Source: Corynebacterium yonathiae (GTDB lineage Bacteria; Actinomycetota; Actinomycetes; Mycobacteriales; Mycobacteriaceae). From it: a stretch of DNA of 64,000 nucleotides. The stretch lies in NCBI RefSeq assembly GCF_027570195.1, contig NZ_JAKMUZ010000011.1, positions 32,853-96,852 of the forward strand, given 5' to 3'. The stretch's first letter is position 1, and every line of letters starts with the position of its first letter. Shown here piece after piece: positions 33,722 to 43,390 of this stretch. The notes beneath the pieces are model-generated. The model was not told the origin of the DNA. It did not search any database and worked only from the letters and a program-made list of their open reading frames with translations. Position numbers and translations under genes: made by a program.

Positions 33722-35098
33722 ATGACCATATCCACTCATGGCGCGCTATCGCGCCTGCATAAATTCGCCGGCGTAATCATTGCGCCCTTTCTCATCGTCG
33801 CAGCGTTAAGCGGGTTTCTTTATGCCTTGGCGCCCACCTTTGAACCGTGGATTTACCACGATGAGGTGACAGCCACCGCGCAAGGCAGCCCGCGCAGCCT
33901 TGATGAACAGATTGCCGCCGCCCAGCGCCAGCACCCGGATGGGACCGTGGTTCGAGTCGAGCCTTCCGAAGACCCGCAGGAGACCACCCGAGTTCTTTTC
34001 GACGACCCCACCGCCCCCAACTCCAGCTATACCCACGCCGTCTTTGTAGACCCGGTGGATCTGCACATCACTGGGGAACTACAACAATATGGCGGCTCGC
34101 GGGCGCTGCCCTTCCGCACGTGGGCCTCTAATGGCCACCGCACCCTATGGTTGGGCGAGCCTGGCCGTCTCTATGCCGAACTCGCGGCCTCGTGGCTCGG
34201 CGCGCTGAGCATCCTCGGCCTCTACCTGTGGCTCAAGCGTAAGCAAAGGAATAAGAAGCAGCCCTCGAAGGTACTGGCGCTGCACGCCCGCGTGGGTGCC
34301 TGGTTGTTGCCGGGCTTCCTCTTTCTTACCGTTACCGGCCTGACATGGTCGCTGGTGGCGGGCACAGGTATTGGCAAGGTGCGGGAGGAACTTAATTGGA
34401 AGGAACCGTCCGTGGCGACCTCTGTTGCAGAAGCGGGGGCTAGTACTGGGGCGGGGGAGCATTCCGGCCACGCCGGCCATTCGGGCCATGTCGGGCATGC
34501 GGGGCACAACGGCGCTGCAGAACTTGCCGGGGCGCAAACCGCGTTATCGACAGCCCGTAGCCAAGGTTTGACCGGAGTCTTGGAAATGACCCCTCCGGAA
34601 AAACCAGGCGATGCGTGGGGCGTGCGGGAGGCTCGTGCGGCCTTCAAGCTACGCAGCGATGCCGTGGCAGTGACCCCAAACGGTGAGGTAATCGACCGCA
34701 TCAATTCCGCCGATTGGCCGCTTGCCGCGCAGCTCACCTCGTGGCTCATCCAGCTGCACATGGGTACGCTCTTTGGAATCTACAGCCAGGTCGCCTTGGC
34801 AGCGCTGGCCCTCGGTCTGCTCGTGGTGAGTATCGCGGGTTTGTGGATGTGGTGGATAAAGCCGCGCCGCAGCCTGCCCGAGCTAAAAATTACCCCCGCC
34901 GTGCTGGCGGGGGTGGTGGCCTACTCGATCATCGCGCCGCTCTTTGGCGTCTCGCTGTTGATCTTTTTCCTAGGCGATTGGCTCGTGCGACGATTGCGCG
35001 CCCCGAAGCGGGGTCGGGGCGCTGCCGCAGGCGAGACTACTCTTCGCCCTCGGGACGAATCTTCATCTCGGAGTCTTGCCACAGACCGGAGCGCGTAA
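33722..35098 (+). CDS. PepSY-associated transmembrane protein with His-rich loop
   Basis: The 458-aa protein has the PepSY_TM layout: helix at about 15-38 (LHKFAGVIIAPFLIVAALSG), an external PepSY domain, helices near 155-172, 193-213, 345-370 and 385-410. Between helices three and four it has HSGHAGHSGHVGHAGH, with six His at exact 3-residue spacing (H247 to H262), a likely metal-binding loop. Related proteins are linked to iron, siderophore, heme or copper handling. The last 62 bp overlap the convergent emb gene. Confidence 0.82.
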   Translation: MTISTHGALSRLHKFAGVIIAPFLIVAALSGFLYALAPTFEPWIYHDEVTATAQGSPRSLDEQIAAAQRQHPDGTVVRVEPSEDPQETTRVLFDDPTAPNSSYTHAVFVDPVDLHITGELQQYGGSRALPFRTWASNGHRTLWLGEPGRLYAELAASWLGALSILGLYLWLKRKQRNKKQPSKVLALHARVGAWLLPGFLFLTVTGLTWSLVAGTGIGKVREELNWKEPSVATSVAEAGASTGAGEHSGHAGHSGHVGHAGHNGAAELAGAQTALSTARSQGLTGVLEMTPPEKPGDAWGVREARAAFKLRSDAVAVTPNGEVIDRINSADWPLAAQLTSWLIQLHMGTLFGIYSQVALAALALGLLVVSIAGLWMWWIKPRRSLPELKITPAVLAGVVAYSIIAPLFGVSLLIFFLGDWLVRRLRAPKRGRGAAAGETTLRPRDESSSRSLATDRSA

Positions 35099-38000
35099 TG
35101 TCCTCATAATCAATCTCGGCTGGGACTGGGGCGTTGCCTTGTGAATCGGTACGCAGTTCGTACTTTTCAATGGCACCCCAATCGCGCGCCCAATCATTAT
35201 TGAGGTAGCTCGGGATCTCATAGGAGTAGTTGACCGCCTCCGCGGTGGACATGGCGCCACCGCCAGAGAAGGACTGGAAGTCCGTCAGCGAGGTCTGAGC
35301 CGAGGAATCCGGCAGGATGCGGTACTCCGGGATTTCCGTGACGCCGGCAAAGTGGTCAAAGGTGCGCTGGCACGGGAACTGCAGGGCCACTGCCCAGTCC
35401 AGCAGCGCCGGGGTGTCCTTGGAAAACTGGTTATTGATGGTATCCAACTCCGGCACGCGCGGCGGGGTAAAGGCCAACCAGTCATCCTCATCGGTGGAAT
35501 CATCCGTGGCTACCAAGCGCACCACGTTGGCATCCTTTGGCAATTTATCCAGCGGCAGTCGCAGGTTGCGCCACTTTGGCGTGGCGCCGACGGCGGAAAG
35601 TTCTTCCTCGCCGGTATTGGTGACCTTGCCGGAGTCATCGATGGTGCCGTACTCGAGGCTAAGTTCCATGCCTTCTTGCTCCACCCCGTTGACGTCGTGG
35701 TGGTAAATATTGCCAGCTGCAGCTACGGCGAGCACCGGGGTATTGTCCTTGGCCTCTGGCAGGTTGTACCACTTGGTGGTCACCTCAGAAGTGGAGTCTT
35801 GCTCCTCGGAATAGGAACCCAGCACCGGGACCTTGGTGTAATCCAAGTTGAACGGTAGGTGCATGGTGGAACCATTGACGCCCTGGGTGCCGCGCACGCC
35901 GCCCTCAGAGGTATTGGTGGTTTCCTTGGATTTCTTGTCGTTCTTTTCCTGCTTATCCTTCGACTCCTGGGAATCGGCAGAATCGCTCGCGCCGCCGGAT
36001 TCAGCATCCGCGCCGGAGGTAGCGGTATCCGCGTTATCGGAAGAGGAATCGTCGGAGCCATCCCCAATGGCACCCACGGAGGCGGAGTTCTGGTTTTCTG
36101 GCTCAATTGATTCGGGGATGAAGTTCGGGTCGAAGCCGGTATGGGTTTCGTCTTCATCCACCAGGGAATCGCCCAAGTCGCCTTCGACAGGGGTCAGGAA
36201 TGAGTCATTGGTGTTGGTCTCCACCATGGTCTGATCCGCCAGCGCGCAGGTATTGCCGCGCAGGGAGGCCAGGTTGCCCTTGCCCACGGAGTAGGAATCC
36301 GCCTGCGAGACGGTGGCCTTGGCAAAGGAAGCACACGATAGCGCCACCACAATGGCACAGGCCAGGGCGATAGGTGCGGACATGATACCGGCGGAGCGCG
36401 AAACCTTGGCTGCAGCATTCTTTTCAAATTCTGCAAGCGCTCCGGCCTCTTCTGCCTGGGACTTGCGGTAGCTATGGCGCAGGGACTGCACCACGCCAAT
36501 AGCGAAGATGATCAGCGCGATGGCGAGCAGCACCTTATTGGCCTCGATGGCCTTGAACTGCACCGTGCGATCCCACCACGGGATGCCAAAGGACGATACG
36601 TACCACCAGGCATTCCAGCCGGCGAAAGAGATGGCCAGCAAGAAGACCACCGCGGCGATGGCAAAGGTGCGAGCGCGCGGTGAACGCAGCGCGAACTGGG
36701 AGAGCACCACGGCACCGAGCGCCGCGATGACACCGGCCACGCCGGCGTAAATGCCAAAGTGGTGGGTCCACTTGGTTGGGGTGAACATGAGGAAGAACAT
36801 GGACAGCGCCACGATAATGAGCAGGCGCTGGGTCGGGCCAACGGCAGCACCGACGACGCGACGGTCCTTGATAAAGGCCGCCACAATCAGCACTAGGCAG
36901 AAGAGCATGGTGAAGACCGCGAAGCGGCGGGTGAGCGAGCCATCCACGGATTCCTGGAAGAGGGTGGAGTAGCGCGCGTACTCCGCGTACCACGGCAGGG
37001 AAGGGCCAACCTCGGAGCGCACGCGGGTGGACTCCAGCACGGTCGATAGTGTCTGGTCACCAAAGGCGGCCACCATGATGGCGGTGCCAGCGCTAAGGAA
37101 TGGCGCAATGAGCGAGAGCCAGCCCAGGGCGCCACCGCCCATGGACGGCACGCGCTCGGCCATGGCGCGGAAAAGGTGCGGCAGGCTGACCAGGAAGACG
37201 CCTACGGCGAAGAGACCGGTGGGGCCGGCGGCCAAGGTGATGGTTGCGGCGATGGTGCCCACAGCCGCTGGGAGCAGCCGGCGGGTGGCGATGGCGCGCT
37301 CAAAGGAGGCCCAGGTAAACATCACACCGAGCGCCACGATGGGCTCGGGGCGGGTGCCGTTGTTATAGGGCAGCCAAAAGGCCAGGAACATCAGCGCTGC
37401 GGTCCAGTGGGCGACCCGGCGGCCGTCGACAAGCTGGCCAAAGCGCGGCAGCATCTCGCGGGAGAGGATAAACCAGATGATGAGCCCGGATATCAGGCCC
37501 GGCAGGCGCACGAAGACCGAGGCGGTAGAAATCTGGGAAAGAACGGCAACCAGGTCATAATAGGGAGAACCGAAGGGCGCCTCCGGCACTCCGTACCAGC
37601 GGTAGTAGTTCGCCATGTAGGTCGCGTGATCGAAGACGCGGCTCATGGAGAAGATAAAGCCATCATCGGAGGTATTGGCGCCGAGGATGTACCAGAATCC
37701 TAAAATGGTGGCGACCACGCCATCGAGCGGGCGTACCTTCTTCCACGTTTTCGGCATAAAGCCGAAGCGGCGGCCGTCGAGACGATCGATGCGCCACAGG
37801 CAAAACAGGGACACGACCACCATAGCGATGCCCAGCCACATTGCAATGGTCTTAAGCAACGTCGGGGAAGAGGTAAAGCGGGAGTTGATATCGACGTGGA
37901 CATTGAGGCCGTCATCAAGCAAGGCCTGCACGTCTGCCTTATCGTCGATTTCGGTATAGACACCGGTGACCTGCGGGCGCAGATCCTCCTCGGTGGTCTT

Positions 38001-38504
38001 TTCATGCTCGCCCACGCTTACGGTGGTGCCATCGCCCGTAGCGGAAATCTCAATCTTGGCGTCCTGGGGCAGCTTAGCTACCTCTTTAGCGTTGAGGGTA
38101 AGCAGCACCTCGTCCAAGGACACAACGGACAGGCCCTTGTCATTGGCGCGGACGAAAAGGCCACGGTTGGAGGCCTTCTTGGACTCCGGGGGCACGGTGC
38201 CGTAGACCATAGACTGGCCCTCGCGCAGCTCATCCACTGCGGAGATAGGAATGGTGGCCTTGAGGTCCTCTGGGGCGACGGAAATGAGTGGCGCGTTGAT
38301 GGACTGCACGGAATCATGCTGCGGCCAATCATAAGAGGACTGGGTTTGGGTCACCGGCAGCAGCGGGGTCGCTACAAAACACAGGAAACCAATCAGCCCG
38401 GCAATGATTGCGGTCCACCGCAGGCCCGCGGGGGCGGCGGTAAAACGGGAGCCGGCAGCGGCAGGTCGCGCTTGGGCGGTATTCGTAGTGAGGCTATCTG
38501 ACAC
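35037..38504 (-). CDS. emb: Arabinosyltransferase Emb
   Basis: The 1155-aa protein is a GT-C glycosyltransferase with about 13 membrane helices, the catalytic loop NTSDDGFIFSMSRVFDH (D280, D281) and a large C-terminal carbohydrate-binding region after a low-complexity Ser/Asp/Glu linker. Corynebacteria carry a single emb in place of mycobacterial embCAB; it adds arabinofuranose from decaprenyl-phospho-arabinose to arabinogalactan and is the ethambutol target family. Start GTG 38504 lies 7 nt after TAGACT (leaderless). It is followed by the convergent PepSY gene and preceded by aftA. Confidence 0.93.
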   Translation of the reverse strand: MSDSLTTNTAQARPAAAGSRFTAAPAGLRWTAIIAGLIGFLCFVATPLLPVTQTQSSYDWPQHDSVQSINAPLISVAPEDLKATIPISAVDELREGQSMVYGTVPPESKKASNRGLFVRANDKGLSVVSLDEVLLTLNAKEVAKLPQDAKIEISATGDGTTVSVGEHEKTTEEDLRPQVTGVYTEIDDKADVQALLDDGLNVHVDINSRFTSSPTLLKTIAMWLGIAMVVVSLFCLWRIDRLDGRRFGFMPKTWKKVRPLDGVVATILGFWYILGANTSDDGFIFSMSRVFDHATYMANYYRWYGVPEAPFGSPYYDLVAVLSQISTASVFVRLPGLISGLIIWFILSREMLPRFGQLVDGRRVAHWTAALMFLAFWLPYNNGTRPEPIVALGVMFTWASFERAIATRRLLPAAVGTIAATITLAAGPTGLFAVGVFLVSLPHLFRAMAERVPSMGGGALGWLSLIAPFLSAGTAIMVAAFGDQTLSTVLESTRVRSEVGPSLPWYAEYARYSTLFQESVDGSLTRRFAVFTMLFCLVLIVAAFIKDRRVVGAAVGPTQRLLIIVALSMFFLMFTPTKWTHHFGIYAGVAGVIAALGAVVLSQFALRSPRARTFAIAAVVFLLAISFAGWNAWWYVSSFGIPWWDRTVQFKAIEANKVLLAIALIIFAIGVVQSLRHSYRKSQAEEAGALAEFEKNAAAKVSRSAGIMSAPIALACAIVVALSCASFAKATVSQADSYSVGKGNLASLRGNTCALADQTMVETNTNDSFLTPVEGDLGDSLVDEDETHTGFDPNFIPESIEPENQNSASVGAIGDGSDDSSSDNADTATSGADAESGGASDSADSQESKDKQEKNDKKSKETTNTSEGGVRGTQGVNGSTMHLPFNLDYTKVPVLGSYSEEQDSTSEVTTKWYNLPEAKDNTPVLAVAAAGNIYHHDVNGVEQEGMELSLEYGTIDDSGKVTNTGEEELSAVGATPKWRNLRLPLDKLPKDANVVRLVATDDSTDEDDWLAFTPPRVPELDTINNQFSKDTPALLDWAVALQFPCQRTFDHFAGVTEIPEYRILPDSSAQTSLTDFQSFSGGGAMSTAEAVNYSYEIPSYLNNDWARDWGAIEKYELRTDSQGNAPVPAEIDYEDITRSGLWQDSEMKIRPEGEE

Positions 38505-38578
38505 GGCGATTAGTCTACGTCAGATAACCCTCTCTGCCCGCGGGCACACCCGGCCGCGGGCGGGAAGTGTGGGTGAAC

Positions 38579-40555
38579 TTACTTAGTGCGAACGGCTGTT
38601 ACAAAGGGGCCGGTTTGCTGCAACTTCCAGCCCTTGTCAAAGACATCGGCGTTAAAGAAGACCGCGCGATAGCGAATATTCGGCTGATTGGGGTAGATAT
38701 CTTCTGCCAAATGTAGCTTGAAACCATCGTCCTTATTTTCTAAATCACCGCGGAAGATCATGACATCCGGGCTGCGCCACGCAGCGGAATCCAGGGCCTT
38801 GCGGAACTCATCCGGCTTCATGTCCCAGGAATCGTTGGCCCAGGTTTCAATCTGCTCATTGCGGGTGCTGAACTCACCCAGTGGATTGGCATAGTGGCTG
38901 GTAAAGGCGTTGAATCCCCAGTAAGGGTAATAAGACATGAAAATCTTTTCATCCGTGAGCACCACCGTCTCATCCGGCGTATAGCCCTGGTCCTGAATGA
39001 AGTTGTGGATATCCAGGTAATAATGAGCAGAATCGCTAGTGAAGCGGTCGGCGCGCTCGCCATAGCCATCGGTATCGCTATAAGCGTGATCGATAGCGTC
39101 CTCGTTGGCCTCCGGAATCTGCTGCGCATAGTAGACGCCTGCGAGGGCCAAGATGATGCCAAAGACTGCGGTGATTTGCTTATTGGTGGTGTGGGAGAAA
39201 CGCGCCGGGTAGAGGCGGTGTATGCCGAGCAGGCGCACCTCGGCCAGAGCGAGGATGCCGGCGGTGGCAAACAAGAGCACCACGATGACCTCAAGGCGGA
39301 AGCTGAGCAACGTGGTACCGGCCAGCGTTGCCACCATAGACACCACGGTCCACAGGTAGGTGCCGACGAGGGAGATACCCAGCGCGCGCACCTCAACGTC
39401 ATTGAGGCGAATGACGAGATAGACCAGACCCATAAGGCAGAGGAAGCCAACAATGCTAAAGGACAAAAATGGCACCGGAATCTGCGTGCCTTCCTCCGGC
39501 AAGTAGTGCTGTGCGGTGGTCTGTAGGGGCTCCGGCGAGTGCATAATCGCCCATAAATAGGGTCCCCAGGCGATGAGCGCGATGGCAATGGAGCCTGCCG
39601 CCATTACCGCCAAGCGCACGATGGGGCGCCACGTATGCTCATACAGCGCGGTAAAGAGCGCGATGAGGCTGACCACGGTGAGCGCGGCCGCACCGGTAAA
39701 AAGTGTATAGAACGTAGCGGAAATCCCCAGGTAGAGGGCCACACCCAGGGTGGACATCCAGGAGCCATGGAAGGCGCGGGCGCTGAGCACCGCGATGGCG
39801 GGCAGCCCCATGGCGATGACCGCGGAGTAGGGCTCTTCGGCTGCGATGGTAAGCGTAATCGCGGTGGTGACTAGGGCGATGGCGGTGGCGACTGGCAGTG
39901 AACTGGTGAGGCGCTGCCAAATCGGCACCAAAATGCAGCCGGCTACAGCAATGGAGATAAGCGCCCAGGGCTGGTAGACCTCCCAGCCCGGAATGCCCAG
40001 CAGTGCCCCTAAGCGGCCGCCCAGCCAGAACCAGCCAATCGGGTAAAAGGAGGGCATATCCTGGTAGTTCATGTCCGCATAGCCCATCTCATCCACCGAG
40101 CGGGTGAGGAACTGGGTGCGGAAGGCCTGGTCCACCTGTACGCCATCAAGCCACAAGCGGGAGGCGGACAGAGGCAGGCCCACGGTGGCGAGGGTCAGCA
40201 GCGCGGGGGAGAGGTAGGTGACCGCGTAGGTCAGCCAGACCCGCCAGCGCGGACGGGTAAAGGAGTCCTTGTAGTGGTCATAAAGCCACCACACGCACAG
40301 CCCACCGGCTAGGGCCAGTGTGATCACCACACCTACCGTGGTCAGCGCGCGGGTGACCATGGAGGTATTAAAGGACGGCAACGATACCGCCTTGAAAGCA
40401 AACCAGCCCAGCAGCGTTAGAGCACCGCCCGCCAGAGTGGCCAGTACAACACCCAGCAGAGTCGCGCGATGGCTCAGCGCATCGGCACGATAGGCCTCGG
40501 TGCGTTTATCCTCGCTCACGGGCGTTGACTGGGTGGGTACAGCTGTGCTTGTCAT
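38579..40555 (-). CDS. aftA: Arabinofuranosyltransferase AftA
   Basis: The 658-aa membrane protein has about 11 helices, the GT-C-type loop with acidic residues (FLTRSVDEMGYADMNYQDMPSFYP), and a C-terminal external domain. AftA primes the galactan with the first arabinofuranose residue from decaprenyl-phospho-arabinose. Position between emb and dprE2 agrees with the mycobacterial order (Rv3792 beside Rv3791). The start is set at ATG 40555 (TSTAVPTQ follows); GAAACT lies 7 nt upstream, and ATG 40561 is an alternative. Confidence 0.9.
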   Translation of the reverse strand: MTSTAVPTQSTPVSEDKRTEAYRADALSHRATLLGVVLATLAGGALTLLGWFAFKAVSLPSFNTSMVTRALTTVGVVITLALAGGLCVWWLYDHYKDSFTRPRWRVWLTYAVTYLSPALLTLATVGLPLSASRLWLDGVQVDQAFRTQFLTRSVDEMGYADMNYQDMPSFYPIGWFWLGGRLGALLGIPGWEVYQPWALISIAVAGCILVPIWQRLTSSLPVATAIALVTTAITLTIAAEEPYSAVIAMGLPAIAVLSARAFHGSWMSTLGVALYLGISATFYTLFTGAAALTVVSLIALFTALYEHTWRPIVRLAVMAAGSIAIALIAWGPYLWAIMHSPEPLQTTAQHYLPEEGTQIPVPFLSFSIVGFLCLMGLVYLVIRLNDVEVRALGISLVGTYLWTVVSMVATLAGTTLLSFRLEVIVVLLFATAGILALAEVRLLGIHRLYPARFSHTTNKQITAVFGIILALAGVYYAQQIPEANEDAIDHAYSDTDGYGERADRFTSDSAHYYLDIHNFIQDQGYTPDETVVLTDEKIFMSYYPYWGFNAFTSHYANPLGEFSTRNEQIETWANDSWDMKPDEFRKALDSAAWRSPDVMIFRGDLENKDDGFKLHLAEDIYPNQPNIRYRAVFFNADVFDKGWKLQQTGPFVTAVRTK

Positions 40556-40643
40556 GCCCATTAGTTTCGCATACCCAAGCGCCACAACCCAGATTTGGCG
40601 CGGGCAGGAAAGCACTTGCTTTCCGACGCCCCCTTAAACACCA

Positions 40644-40699
40644 CCGCCCCCGCCACCTCCCTGTCGCGGGCGTGCGGCGAGGCGGAGGAGCGGGGGCGG
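40644..40699. terminator. Large GC-rich hairpin between dprE2 and aftA
   Basis: CCGCCCCCGC (40644-40653) pairs with GCGGGGGCGG (40690-40699), and the pairing continues inward (CACCTCC against GGAGGA). No clear T-run follows on either strand. It lies in the gap after dprE2, where it may end or attenuate transcription from the dprE1-dprE2 operon. Confidence 0.5.
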
Positions 40700-40742
40700 G
40701 ACGGGGTGGCCAGCAGGCGGCAGCGCGGAAAGCCGCGGCGTT

Positions 40743-41501
40743 TTAGAACGGCAGCTTGCGGAAGATGGCCTGCGGAATGAACTTGAATGCCAAAGAAACG
40801 TACTCAAATAGCGGGTGCACGAAGATGGACTGCTTGCCATCGAGCACGGCCTTTACGGTGGCCTCGGCAACATCGGAGACGTTGACGGTCAACGGGGCTT
40901 CGCCAGCCTCGGCGGACATCTTGGTGCGCACCTGGCCTGGGCGGACAACCAGCACGTTGGCACCGGTGCCGCGCAGGGCCTCGCCCAGGTTGATATAGAA
41001 GCCGTCTACGCCAGCCTTGGAAGCGCCGTAGACAAAGTTGGAACGGCGCACGCGCATGCCAGCTACGGAGGACATGGCGATGATGGTGCCATGGCCCTGG
41101 TGCTTGAACTTCTCGCCCAGAAGCACGCCCACGGAGACCGGGGCGGTGTAGTTGGTCTGCGCGGAGGCGACGGCCTTGTCGTGGTTCTGCCACAGCTCTT
41201 CCTGGTCACCCAGGGTGCCGAAGGCAACGATGGCCACGTCTACGTCGCCACGTGCCCAAGCCTTATTGATTACCTCTGGGTGGGAGTCAAAGTCCGTGGC
41301 GTCGAAGTCTAGAACCTCTACGTCAGCGCCGCGGGATTCCAGGTCTTCCTTGGCCTGGGCGATGCGCGGGGACTCCGGGCGGGCAGCCAGGGTGACCTTG
41401 GCTGGTCCCCGCTGCAGGAACTCGGAGACGACGCCGAGACCGATCTCGGAGGTGCCGCCCAAAAGCAGGATGTGTTGTGCTTGGCCTACTGCATTAAGCA
41501 T
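40743..41501 (-). CDS. dprE2: Decaprenylphospho-ribose 2-epimerase, reductase subunit DprE2
   Basis: The 252-aa short-chain dehydrogenase has the NAD(P) site LLLGGTSEIGLGV and the catalytic YGASKAG with the upstream Ser in AMSSVAGM. It reduces the 2-keto intermediate made by DprE1 to decaprenyl-phospho-arabinose, the only known arabinose donor for the cell wall. AAGGAG lies upstream of ATG 41501. The gap to dprE1 is 37 bp on the same strand, so they form an operon. Confidence 0.93.
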   Translation of the reverse strand: MLNAVGQAQHILLLGGTSEIGLGVVSEFLQRGPAKVTLAARPESPRIAQAKEDLESRGADVEVLDFDATDFDSHPEVINKAWARGDVDVAIVAFGTLGDQEELWQNHDKAVASAQTNYTAPVSVGVLLGEKFKHQGHGTIIAMSSVAGMRVRRSNFVYGASKAGVDGFYINLGEALRGTGANVLVVRPGQVRTKMSAEAGEAPLTVNVSDVAEATVKAVLDGKQSIFVHPLFEYVSLAFKFIPQAIFRKLPF

Positions 41502-41538
41502 GGTCAGTAAATCTCCTTAAAGGTGTTATTTCCAGTGA

Positions 41539-42954
41539 TTAGTGCAGCTCGAGGCGGCGGGACATATCGGAGGCGAAGACGCCGGTCGGGTCGATTTCGT
41601 TGCGTGTCTTTAGCCAGCCCTCCATGCCCGGGTACATCTTGTGGAAGTTCTCCGCGGAAGTGCGGGACTCCTTGGCCAGGTAGAGGCGGCCGCCGAATTC
41701 CATCACGCGGCGGTCCAAGTCATCCAGGAAATTGCCCAGGCCCGGACGGATGGGGAAGTCCACGCAGACGTTCCAACCCGGCATCGGGTAGGACAGCGGT
41801 GCGCGGTTGCCCTCACCGAAAAGCTTGAACACGTTGAGGGCGGAATAGTGGCCGGAGCGTTGCATATCGCGGATGATCTCCTTGAACGGCTTCACGGCCT
41901 CGGTCGGTACCACGAATTGGTACTGCAGGAAGCCCTTGGAACCGTAGCCGCGGTTCCACTCCCCAATGAGGTCCAGCGGCTGGTAGAACTGCGTCAGGTT
42001 CTTGACCTGGTTCTTGGCCGGTGCACCCATAGTGTAGTAGGCCAAGCCCACAGCGGAGAGGGAAAGCTTATTCATGGTCCAGGACGGGAAGATATCCGGC
42101 ACCGTCATCAGCTGCGGCGCATTGAACTTCAAGGGATCCTTAGCCAGTTTCGGGGCTAGCTCTTCCAGCTGCGCCAAGGTGGCCAGCGAACCGCGGGAAA
42201 TGGTGGAGCGGCCCAGCTTTGGTTCTGGCGAAATGACATCGAACCAGGCGGAAGAATAAGTGTAGTTGTGCTCGGAACCATCGGAGTGGAACGCGATGGT
42301 TTCATCCAAGTTATCGGTGCGGTCCGTATCCGCGATGAAGTAGGCAGTTTCCGTCTTGGTCATGCGGATGGTGGCGCGCAGGATGATGCCGGTCAGGCCC
42401 ATGCCGCCAACGGTGGCCCAGAAGAGGTCGCCGCTCGGGTCATCCTCGGAGCCTTCCGGGGTCAGGTGCAGCACGCGGCCATCAGCCACGAGCAGCTCCA
42501 TGGAGACCACGTGGTTACCAAAGGAGCCGGCGGAGTGGTGGTTCTTACCGTGAATATCCGGGCCGATTGCGCCACCGATGGTGACCTGGCGGGTACCCGG
42601 CAAAACCGGAACCCACAGGCCATAAGGCAAGGCAGCCTTCATCAGCTGGTCTAGGGTGACACCACCATCGACGTCCACTAGAGCAGACTCTGGGTCGATG
42701 GAGTGGATCTTATTGAGCTTTTGCATGTCGATGACCAAGCCGCCGCCATTTTGGGCGGGGTCACCGTAGGAGCGGCCCATACCGCGGGCGATGACGCCAC
42801 GGCGCAGGTGGGCGGGCTTATCCGAGTTATCTTCTGCCACCTGGGCTACGGCCTTCTTGATGACGTCCACGTCTTCGGTGGCGAGGACATGAGCGGTCGT
42901 TGGGGCGGTGCGGCCCCAGCCGTGCAGGGACTTTTCAGTGGTATGTAATTCCAT
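41539..42954 (-). CDS. dprE1: Decaprenylphospho-ribose 2-epimerase, oxidase subunit DprE1
   Basis: The 471-aa FAD enzyme has the VAO-type FAD-binding segment [16 protein letters not shown] and [20 protein letters not shown]. The cysteine that covalent benzothiazinone drugs attack in mycobacteria (Cys387) is present as C397 in [10 protein letters not shown], so the drug site looks conserved. It oxidises decaprenyl-phospho-ribose for DprE2. It is the first gene of dprE1-dprE2. A poorly conserved 35-residue N-terminus includes a possible alternative start, but ATG 42954 is preferred. Confidence 0.95.
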   Translation of the reverse strand: MELHTTEKSLHGWGRTAPTTAHVLATEDVDVIKKAVAQVAEDNSDKPAHLRRGVIARGMGRSYGDPAQNGGGLVIDMQKLNKIHSIDPESALVDVDGGVTLDQLMKAALPYGLWVPVLPGTRQVTIGGAIGPDIHGKNHHSAGSFGNHVVSMELLVADGRVLHLTPEGSEDDPSGDLFWATVGGMGLTGIILRATIRMTKTETAYFIADTDRTDNLDETIAFHSDGSEHNYTYSSAWFDVISPEPKLGRSTISRGSLATLAQLEELAPKLAKDPLKFNAPQLMTVPDIFPSWTMNKLSLSAVGLAYYTMGAPAKNQVKNLTQFYQPLDLIGEWNRGYGSKGFLQYQFVVPTEAVKPFKEIIRDMQRSGHYSALNVFKLFGEGNRAPLSYPMPGWNVCVDFPIRPGLGNFLDDLDRRVMEFGGRLYLAKESRTSAENFHKMYPGMEGWLKTRNEIDPTGVFASDMSRRLELH

Positions 42955-43080
42955 CTCTTACTCTTTGCTCGACGGATTTGTATCGCTTCCCTAGCCTACC
43001 TAGCTCACACGAGGGTAGACGGAGTGACGCGAGTGATATTCAGAACAAAACGGACGCTTGTACTGCCCGAATGTGCCCGT

Positions 43081-43356
43081 TTATAGATCCATGAGCGCGC
43101 GGATCTCCTCCGGCAGCTCTTCTTGAGATTCAATAATCGGGCCCTCATACTCCCGCAAAAGTTCATAGACGCGAGCGCGCGAGGAGGAATCCAGCATGGG
43201 CAATTCCTCCGCCATCAGGCGAGTCATAAAAGGGCTCAACGGCACATCGGTGTGCTCCGTGGCCTCGAAGTGGCCGTGGCGTTTATCGTCCTCTGCGCGC
43301 ACATCTTGCGCCGCCTGCTGGGCCGGCGTCATATGCTCTGTCTTTTCCGAGTACAT
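43081..43356 (-). CDS. Small hypothetical protein in the cell-wall cluster
   Basis: A 91-aa soluble, acidic protein (YSEKTEHMTPAQQAAQDVRAED, then LPMLDSSSRARVYELLREYEGPI). No family is recognised and there is no signal peptide. ATG 43356 is chosen because TAAGCT (43364-43369) lies 7 nt upstream (leaderless). It is divergent from the gene at 43391 with only 34 bp between starts. Confidence 0.6.
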   Translation of the reverse strand: MYSEKTEHMTPAQQAAQDVRAEDDKRHGHFEATEHTDVPLSPFMTRLMAEELPMLDSSSRARVYELLREYEGPIIESQEELPEEIRALMDL

Positions 43357-43363
43357 GCGCATT

Positions 43364-43383
43364 AGCTTACCGCCGCTTAAAGT
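43364..43383. promoter_or_regulatory. Back-to-back leaderless promoters
   Basis: The minus-strand -10 TAAGCT (43364-43369) and the plus-strand -10 TAAAGT (43378-43383) are only 8 bp apart and each stands 7 nt from its own start codon (43356 and 43391). The -35 region of each promoter must lie in the coding sequence of the other gene, so the two cannot easily be transcribed at once. Confidence 0.6.
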
Positions 43384-43390
43384 AGTCGCT

